Assembly: GCF_004766045.1 (NCBI RefSeq)
Contig: NZ_SPQQ01000001.1
Coordinates: forward strand, 186,001 to 250,000
DNA: 64,000 bases
Source: Desulfosporosinus fructosivorans
GTDB lineage: Bacteria > Bacillota > Desulfitobacteriia > Desulfitobacteriales > Desulfitobacteriaceae
Direction: 5' to 3'
Part shown: piece after piece, positions 58,750 to 64,000 of the stretch
Position numbering within the stretch: position 1 is the first letter of the stretch
Layout: each line of letters starts with the position of its first letter
Notes under the pieces: generated by a model
The model's input: only the letters and a program-made list of their open reading frames with translations
Database searches by the model: none
What the model was told of the DNA's origin: nothing
Program-made: the position numbers and the translations under genes

Positions 58750-60204
58750 ATGGAATTAACAGTCCAAAAAATTGACGCTGAAGAGTTTCACCGTCAACGG
58801 CAGGAAGTCCTAGGACAATGGGAGACTGGTAAGGAAGTTAATTTTGAAGAAGCAGTCGCTTATCATAAGGAGTTACCCAAAAGTAAAATATTTGCTGAAA
58901 AACTCGCCGAAGGAAAGGCAAAAGGGATAACCTATGCTCAACCTCGCGCGGGTGTGGCCCTTCTCAATGAGCATATCGAGTTGTTGCGGTATCTCCAAGA
59001 TGAAGGCGGGGCAGATTTCCTGCCCTCCACGATTGATTCCTATACCCGTCAAAATCGATATACAGAAGCACAAGCGGGTATTGAAGAAAGCCAAGCCATC
59101 GGGCGCTCCATGCTAAACGGATTTCCGGCAGTCAACCATGGGGTTGCAGCTTGTCGGCGAGTTGTCGAAAGCGTGCAAGTGCCTGTGCAAGTTCGGCACG
59201 GGACCCCGGATGCCCGTTTACTGGCGGAAATTACAATCGCTGGTGGCTTTACGGATTATGAAGGGGGCGGAATATCATATAACATTCCGTATTCTAAAGA
59301 CGTTTCAATAGAAAGCACGATTAAATACTGGCAGTATGTGGACCGCTTGATTGGTCTGTACGAGGAGCAAGGGGTCAAAATAAACCGGGAGCCCTTCGGT
59401 CCCTTGACGGGAACACTCGTGCCACCGGCCATTTCCCATGCGGTTGCTGTTATTGAGGGGATCCTCGCGGTCTCTCAAGGAGTTCGTAGCCTGACACTCG
59501 GATACGGACAATGCGGTAATCTCATTCAAGACGTGGCAGCCCTGCATACCCTCCCCATTCTCGCGGAAGAATATTTAGCAAAACTCGGCTTGCCGAAAGT
59601 CATGATTACCACGGTCTTTCACCAATGGATGGGTGGTTTCCCACAAGACGAGGCGAAGGCCTATGGGGTTATTTCCTGGGGTGCTGTTGCAGCAGCCTTA
59701 GCTAAAGCTTCTAAAGTTATCGTCAAAACTCCGCATGAAGCACTCGGTATTCCGACCAAAGAGGCTAATGCGGCAGGACTTCGCACCACAAAACAGATTT
59801 TAAATATGTTGAAAGACCAAAAACTGCCTATGACTCCAGAACTCGCTTTGGAAGAGGAAATGATCTTGGCGGAAACTAGGGCCATACTCGATAGAGTGCT
59901 CGATCTAGGCGAAGGAGATGCCGCGGTCGGCGCTGTCCGGGCTTTTCAAGCCGGCGTCATTGATGTCCCATTCGCTCCGAGTCGTTATAATTCCGGGAAG
60001 ATCCTCCCAGCCCGCGATACCACTGGTGCAGTGCGTCTCTTAGATTTCGGAAATATTCCCTTCAATGAGACGATCAAGGAGTTTCACAGAGAACGCATCG
60101 CTAAGCGCGGACGAGATGAAGGAAGGGACCCGTCATTTCAGATGGTAATTGATGATATTTATGCAATCGGAAAAGGGATGCTCGTTGGGCGGCCAAGGGC
60201 TTAA
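58750..60204 (+). CDS. glmE: Glutamate mutase large (epsilon) subunit
   Basis: This 484-residue subunit has a TIM barrel in which the radical rearrangement takes place. It starts after AGGAGGGTTTAGAG. Recognised stretches are [96 protein letters not shown] (with substrate-binding Arg) and [17 protein letters not shown]. The three glm genes form one operon. Product 3-methylaspartate is taken by the ammonia-lyase encoded next but one feature downstream. Confidence 0.97.
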   Translation: MELTVQKIDAEEFHRQRQEVLGQWETGKEVNFEEAVAYHKELPKSKIFAEKLAEGKAKGITYAQPRAGVALLNEHIELLRYLQDEGGADFLPSTIDSYTRQNRYTEAQAGIEESQAIGRSMLNGFPAVNHGVAACRRVVESVQVPVQVRHGTPDARLLAEITIAGGFTDYEGGGISYNIPYSKDVSIESTIKYWQYVDRLIGLYEEQGVKINREPFGPLTGTLVPPAISHAVAVIEGILAVSQGVRSLTLGYGQCGNLIQDVAALHTLPILAEEYLAKLGLPKVMITTVFHQWMGGFPQDEAKAYGVISWGAVAAALAKASKVIVKTPHEALGIPTKEANAAGLRTTKQILNMLKDQKLPMTPELALEEEMILAETRAILDRVLDLGEGDAAVGAVRAFQAGVIDVPFAPSRYNSGKILPARDTTGAVRLLDFGNIPFNETIKEFHRERIAKRGRDEGRDPSFQMVIDDIYAIGKGMLVGRPRA

Positions 60205-60295
60205 CATCCTTGGCGGGCGGTGCCGATTGAGACACGTTCACGAAAGGCGCTCGAGAGGGTCCGCGAGACACGTCGGCCCCTCTGGCTAGGGTCGA

Positions 60296-60534
60296 CGGAG
60301 ACATGGGGACGGTTCTTCTGTCTGAATCTCGTGTATCGTGATTGCGTAATGATAGACATTTGTTTGCAGTATCAGCGTCTCTTTAAGTATTAACTTAGAA
60401 CTGAATATGAGTAGCGGAGACATGGGGACGGTTCTTCTGTCTGAATCTCGTGTATCGTGATTGCGTAAATGATAGACATTTGTTTGCAGTATCAGCGTCT
60501 CTTTAAGTATTAACTTAGAACTGAATATGAGTAG
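60296..60534. repeat. Tandem duplication of about 119 bp with REP-like motif
   Basis: Copy 1 (60296-60414) and copy 2 (60415-60534) are identical except for one inserted A. Each begins CGGAGACATGGGGACGGTTC and ends GAACTGAATATGAGTAG. An opposite-facing copy of the motif (AGAACCGTCCCCCTGTCT) lies at 60586-60603, so the cluster can form a long hairpin. It separates glmE from the ammonia-lyase. The stretch 60205-60295 carries mosaic-type words (GAGAGGGTCCGCGAGACACG, GGCCCCTCTGGCTAGGG). Confidence 0.93.
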
Positions 60535-60643
60535 GATAGTTATATAGAGGGTGCGGGGACAAGTTTCTCAGTCATGTCAGACAAGAGAACCGTCCCCCTG
60601 TCTAAGCAACATGAGGACCGATTTTAAGGAGGATCTACATAAT

Positions 60644-61909
60644 ATGAAAATTGTTGACGTTATTGCTTCGCCTGGGCTTACTGGATTTTATTTTGATGAC
60701 CAGAAAGCGATTAAGTGTGGAGCTACTCAGGATGGGTTTACGTGTTGTGGTGAGCCGCAAACTCTGGGGTTTAAGGCGGTTCGCCAACGAGGTGAGTCTA
60801 TTTCGGTTATGCTTATTTTGGAAGATGGTCAAGTGGCGTCGGGGGATTGCGCGGCAGTTCAGTATTCTGGGTGTGGTGGTCGTGATCCACTTTTCTTGGC
60901 AGAAGATTTTATTCCAATCATTTTAGAAGAAATTGCTCCTAAGTTGGTAGGGCAGGAACTGGATTCTTTTCGAGATTTGGTGGGGGTTATAGAGAATTTA
61001 GAACGGCCGAATGGAGACCGTTATCATACGGCCATTCGTTATGGGGTGAGCCAAGCTATTCTCGATGGGGTTGCTAAAGCAAAGAAAAAGACCATGACGG
61101 AAGTGATTCTTGAGGAATACGAACTTCCGATGATCCTTGAGCCAATTCCGATCTTCACCCAAACTGGAGATGATCGTTATGATAACGCCGATAAGGCGAT
61201 TATTAAACGCGCTGGGGTGTTACCGCATGCATTAATTAACAATGTAGAGACAAAGCTGGGGAAAAACGGGGAATTACTCCTCGGGTATGTCGAGTGGCTT
61301 AGAAATAGGATCATGACACTTGGTGGCGATGATTATCGTCCAGTTTTGCATATTGATGTTTACGGCACGATTGGTATCGCCTTTGAAGATGATATTGAGC
61401 GGATGGTTGAGTACTTTGTTAAGTTAGAAAAGGCAGCGTTACCGCTACATTTGAGAATTGAAGGACCGATGGATGCTGGAAGTTTGAAAGGTCAGATTGA
61501 ACAACTCAAGTCTTTGCGCGAGGCATTGAAGGCTCACGGAGTAAAGGTGGAAATCGTCGCGGATGAGTGGTGCAACACGTATGAGGATATCGTTAAATTT
61601 GTGGATGCTCAAGCGGCGGATATGGTTCAAATCAAGACTCCAGATTTAGGCGGAATTCAAAATACCATTGAGGCAGTCATCTATGCCAAGAAATTCGGGG
61701 TAGGTGCTTATGTCGGGGGATCTTGCAATGAAACGGATGGTGGTGCAAGGACCGCGGTACATGTATCTCTAGCTACTCGACCAGACCAAATGCTCGCCAA
61801 ACCAGGTATGGGTGTCGATGAAGGATTAATGATTGTGAGCAATGAGATGAGTAGGACACTCGCTGTGCTTAAGAGAGGTCTGCGAAACCCTAGTTCAGCC
61901 ATGCGTTAG
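60644..61909 (+). CDS. mal: Methylaspartate ammonia-lyase
   Basis: This 421-residue enolase-superfamily enzyme converts 3-methylaspartate to mesaconate and ammonia. It starts at the ATG after AAGGAGGATCTACATAAT; the longer frame to 60551 passes through repeat DNA. It shows KIVDVIASPGLTGFYFDDQKAIKCGA, PIFTQTGDDRYDNADKAIIKRAGVLPHALIN (catalytic-His region), LHIDVYGTIG with metal Asp, and DMVQIKTPDLGGIQNTIEAVIYAKKFGVGAYVGGSCNETD with the catalytic Lys. A GC-rich mosaic repeat overlaps its last codons and supplies the stop. Confidence 0.96.
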   Translation: MKIVDVIASPGLTGFYFDDQKAIKCGATQDGFTCCGEPQTLGFKAVRQRGESISVMLILEDGQVASGDCAAVQYSGCGGRDPLFLAEDFIPIILEEIAPKLVGQELDSFRDLVGVIENLERPNGDRYHTAIRYGVSQAILDGVAKAKKKTMTEVILEEYELPMILEPIPIFTQTGDDRYDNADKAIIKRAGVLPHALINNVETKLGKNGELLLGYVEWLRNRIMTLGGDDYRPVLHIDVYGTIGIAFEDDIERMVEYFVKLEKAALPLHLRIEGPMDAGSLKGQIEQLKSLREALKAHGVKVEIVADEWCNTYEDIVKFVDAQAADMVQIKTPDLGGIQNTIEAVIYAKKFGVGAYVGGSCNETDGGARTAVHVSLATRPDQMLAKPGMGVDEGLMIVSNEMSRTLAVLKRGLRNPSSAMR

Positions 61910-61936
61910 TCGCGAAACTAGGGCTCAAGTGTTGTA
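61896..61936. repeat. Mosaic repeat copy overlapping the end of mal
   Basis: GCCATGCGTTAGTCGCGAAA followed by CTAGGGCTCAAGTGTTGTAT matches the copy at 63065-63105 and the arm at 6324, with few changes. The stop codon of mal lies inside it. The insertion may have replaced the original 3' end. Confidence 0.75.
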
Positions 61937-62036
61937 TCTAAGTAGAGGGGATTTTGCGTAGTTACAACTTAACATTTTGTGATTTAAGATTAAAATAGAG
62001 TATATATAAAGACATTTTAAGGAGTAGACAGCGATT

Positions 62037-63050
62037 ATGGGCAAAATTGGCTTAACAACGACGGTGCCTGTTGAAGTGATTTTCGCAGCAGGAGATATAC
62101 CGGTCGATTTGAACAATATTTTTATTACGGGTCCGGAAGCTATGCGCCGAGTGGAGGAAGCGGAGCTGGCTGGATACCCGCGCAATGTATGCGGTTGGAT
62201 CAAGGGATTATATACGACAGCCTTGCATAACCCTGAGATTCAGAGCATTGTTGCTGTGACTCAAGGAGATTGCAGTAATACTCACGCCCTGATGGAGACG
62301 TGGGAAGTGGAGGGAATCAACATTATTCCTTTCGCTTTTCCGTATGATCGAGATCCTGACATGCTCCGGCTTCAAATGGACAAGCTAATTGAAACGTTAG
62401 GAGCAACGTGGGAGGGTGTAAATCTGCAAAAGAAACGACTTGATCAGGTCCGAGCCCTAGCGTGGGAAATTGACCGCTTGACTTGGGAAGAAAACCGGGT
62501 GAGCGGATTTGAAAACCACCTCTACCTTGTTTCTTGTTCAGATTTTAATGGCGACCCTGAGGGCTTTGCTCGAGAGATGGAAGGGTTTATTCAAACAGCG
62601 CGAGAGCGAGAGCCTTTTTCAGAGCGGGTGCGTTCAGGGACACGTGGAAAGGGACGTGAGCTTCGTCTTGGTTTTATCGGAGTTCCACCAATTTTCCCCG
62701 AAATGTATGATTTCTTAGAAAAACACGGAGCCCGTGTTGTATTTAATGAAGTCCAGAGACAGTTTGCGATGCCCTTTGAGACGGATGACGTCGTAGAACA
62801 GTACCGCTTATACACCTATCCATACAAAGTGTTTCAACGGCTTGAGGATATTGAGCGGGAGGCAGAGCGCCGCCAACTAGACGGGATTATTCACTATACA
62901 CAAAGCTTTTGTTATCGTCAGATCGAAGATTTGATTATCCGGAAAAAGCTGGATTACCCGATCCTGACCTTGGAAGGGGAAAATCCAACAGGCTTAGATG
63001 CGCGAAGTAAAATGAGGTTGGAGTCGTTCTTATCCATGCTCGGGTCGTGA
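62037..63050 (+). CDS. HgdB-like 2-hydroxyacyl-CoA dehydratase family protein
   Basis: This 337-residue protein is of the HgdB/FldC/YjiM family, which binds [4Fe-4S] or double-cubane clusters. Conserved cysteines are Cys52 (RNVCGW), Cys79 (GDCSNTH) and Cys292 (QSFCYR), with another at 167. Residues 205-330 contain LRLGFIGVPPIFPEMYDFLEKHGARVVFNE and IIHYTQSFCYRQIEDLI. It starts after AAGGAGTAGACAGCG. Full dehydratases need two such subunits; only one is visible here, and it is shorter than usual. It could work with the activase downstream as a low-potential reductase, as for the double-cubane proteins, or as part of a dehydratase whose other subunit lies beyond the window. Confidence 0.88.
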   Translation: MGKIGLTTTVPVEVIFAAGDIPVDLNNIFITGPEAMRRVEEAELAGYPRNVCGWIKGLYTTALHNPEIQSIVAVTQGDCSNTHALMETWEVEGINIIPFAFPYDRDPDMLRLQMDKLIETLGATWEGVNLQKKRLDQVRALAWEIDRLTWEENRVSGFENHLYLVSCSDFNGDPEGFAREMEGFIQTAREREPFSERVRSGTRGKGRELRLGFIGVPPIFPEMYDFLEKHGARVVFNEVQRQFAMPFETDDVVEQYRLYTYPYKVFQRLEDIEREAERRQLDGIIHYTQSFCYRQIEDLIIRKKLDYPILTLEGENPTGLDARSKMRLESFLSMLGS

Positions 63051-63105
63051 GACACGTCCCTCGGCCATGCGATTGTCGTGCCAAACTAGGGCGCAAGTGT
63101 TGTAT
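63046..63105. repeat. GC-rich mosaic repeat copy
   Basis: CGTGAGACACGTCCCTCGGC, then CCATGCGATTGTCGTGCCAA and ACTAGGGCGCAAGTGTTGTA, starts at the stop codon of the HgdB-like gene and joins words also present at 6309-6340, 60253-60290 and 61896-61936. Confidence 0.8.
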
Positions 63106-63163
63106 GCAAGAACGGGATTGAATGGGGGTACTAATTTAGTACATACTTTTAGGAGGGGCGCGC

Positions 63164-63949
63164 ATGTCTGGACAAACTATCTGTGGAATTGATCTAGGAA
63201 GCCGGAGTGTGAAGATCGCCCTCATGAGGTCGGAGAACGAGGAGGAAGGATTCGAGATTCTCCGCTTGGAAAGCCTGGATACGATCCGGTTTTACCGGGA
63301 ATATGGGCGGAAGCAGGGCGAGAAGCTGGTCGTGGACTTTGAGGCTTTGGGATTGCCAGTGGTGGATTGCTTAGTTTCCACTGGTTATGGGCGTAATACT
63401 TTAGAGCTTGCCGGTGGAGCGGCGATTCCGGAGCTTAAGGCGCATGTATTGGGAGCGATTTATCAGACGGGGCTCAAAGATTTTACGTTGGTTGATCTTG
63501 GTGGACAAGACAGTAAAATCATTCAGGTCCGTAACGGGAAAATGGTCGATTTTATGACGAACGATAAGTGTGCGGCCTCTTCAGGACGCTACTTAGAAAA
63601 TATGGCGACTATACTTGATGTGTCCCTTGAGCAGCTCGGGCAATATGTTGATGCTCCGGTGGAGTTGAACTCGACGTGTGCGGTGTTTGGCGAAAGTGAG
63701 CTGATCGGGAAAATTGTTGAAGGGTTTCCTTTAGCTGAACTCGCGGCAGGGGTTAATTCCACAATCGTTAAACGTATTTTACCTCTCCTTCGTTCTTTCA
63801 CTGGGGAGGTTTTGGTCTTTACCGGGGGGGTTGCGCATAACCACGCAGTAGGGCGGCTTTTGGAGGCGGGCTCGGGTAAGCGGATTGTAGTGCCGAAGGA
63901 GCCACAGTTTAATGGGGCGATAGGGTGTTGTTGTGAGGGGCGCGTGTGA
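63164..63949 (+). CDS. Dehydratase activase (HgdC/BadF-type ASKHA ATPase)
   Basis: This 261-residue ATPase of the HgdC/FldI group holds one [4Fe-4S] cluster between two subunits, through Cys136 (NDKCAASSGRYLE) and Cys172 (NSTCAVFGESE), and uses ATP to transfer an electron to the HgdB-type partner. The nucleotide motifs are GIDLGSRSVKIAL, LVDLGGQDSKIIQV and VFTGGVAHN. It starts at the ATG after AGGAGGGG. It is the immediate downstream partner of the HgdB-like gene, 113 bases away. The length matches the family. Confidence 0.95.
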   Translation: MSGQTICGIDLGSRSVKIALMRSENEEEGFEILRLESLDTIRFYREYGRKQGEKLVVDFEALGLPVVDCLVSTGYGRNTLELAGGAAIPELKAHVLGAIYQTGLKDFTLVDLGGQDSKIIQVRNGKMVDFMTNDKCAASSGRYLENMATILDVSLEQLGQYVDAPVELNSTCAVFGESELIGKIVEGFPLAELAAGVNSTIVKRILPLLRSFTGEVLVFTGGVAHNHAVGRLLEAGSGKRIVVPKEPQFNGAIGCCCEGRV

Positions 63950-63995
63950 GCGCGACCCTCAGGGCTGGAAGGGAGTTATACTTGGAGGTTAAAGC

Positions 63996-64000
63996 ATGAG
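63996..64000 (+). CDS. Start of a further gene (cut by the window end)
   Basis: ATG at 63996, preceded 7 bases earlier by GGAGG (TTGGAGGTTAAAGC), begins another gene in the same direction. Only two codons are visible. It may be the second dehydratase subunit or another dehydratase-family gene. The 46 bases before it carry the mosaic words GTGAGCGCGACCCTCAGGGC. Confidence 0.6.

Overview
The window looks like a chromosome segment of an anaerobic, spore-forming Firmicute, most like the Peptococcaceae (Desulfosporosinus/Desulfitobacterium type). The grounds are AGGAGG-type ribosome binding sites, frequent GTG/TTG starts, small spore-type glycine-rich membrane peptides, a GerMN lipoprotein, HprK/HPr-type PTS control and coenzyme-B12-dependent glutamate mutase genes. 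The genus is an inference; no rRNA or tRNA gene was seen.

Layout. (1) 0.1-9.7 kb: an rpoA gene standing alone, two tiny YjcZ-like membrane peptides, a Tat-type metallophosphoesterase, an uncharacterised minus-strand group ending in a YlbF-like protein, a degenerate SGNH protein, a block of GC-rich repeats, insertion-sequence debris, a ZIP transporter and a GerMN lipoprotein. (2) 10-18.6 kb: a MarR regulator, an OmpR-type two-component system, a MacA/MacB-type ABC export set and a CWB2 cell-wall protein. (3) 19-34 kb: an accessory region with several regulator-effector pairs: BlaI/BlaR1-like; a secreted protein behind a broken gene; a DUF4143 ATPase; an XRE-ImmA/IrrE pair with a frameshifted PIN-like gene; a bacteriocin-type ABC transporter beside a kinase remnant and a lipoprotein; and PadR with a HAAS-FtsW-like membrane protein. 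(4) 34-41.7 kb: a YcdB/SLH surface protein, then hprK, a GlcNAc/glucose-type PTS permease, ptsH and ptsI. (5) 41.8-46.1 kb: a gene graveyard holding an RHS tail with a poly-G frameshift, a transposase fragment, an AbiH fragment, a DUF2691 fragment and an ankyrin protein. (6) 46.3-54.6 kb: an amino-sugar recycling operon (GntR, murP, mupG, murQ, EIIA, HAD phosphatase, nagA, nagB), a second ptsH and a relic of a second ptsI. (7) 54.8-64 kb: GntR-murI, glutamate mutase glmS-glmL-glmE, methylaspartate ammonia-lyase, an HgdB-like protein and its activase.

Function. Regions 4 and 6 together describe uptake of peptidoglycan sugars and their conversion to fructose-6-phosphate: MurP plus the soluble EIIA import and phosphorylate MurNAc or MurNAc-GlcNAc, MupG cleaves the phosphorylated disaccharide, MurQ removes the lactyl ether, and NagA and NagB deacetylate and deaminate. 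HPr/EI supply phosphate and HprK can phosphorylate HPr on its regulatory serine. Region 7 describes glutamate breakdown through 3-methylaspartate to mesaconate, with glutamate racemase and a GntR regulator immediately upstream.

Two families of dispersed intergenic repeats run through the window. One carries the decamer GGACGGTTCT and the other is a mosaic of GC-rich segments. Several genes are visibly broken by single frameshifts, internal deletions or truncation. I found no CRISPR array, prophage or complete transposon.
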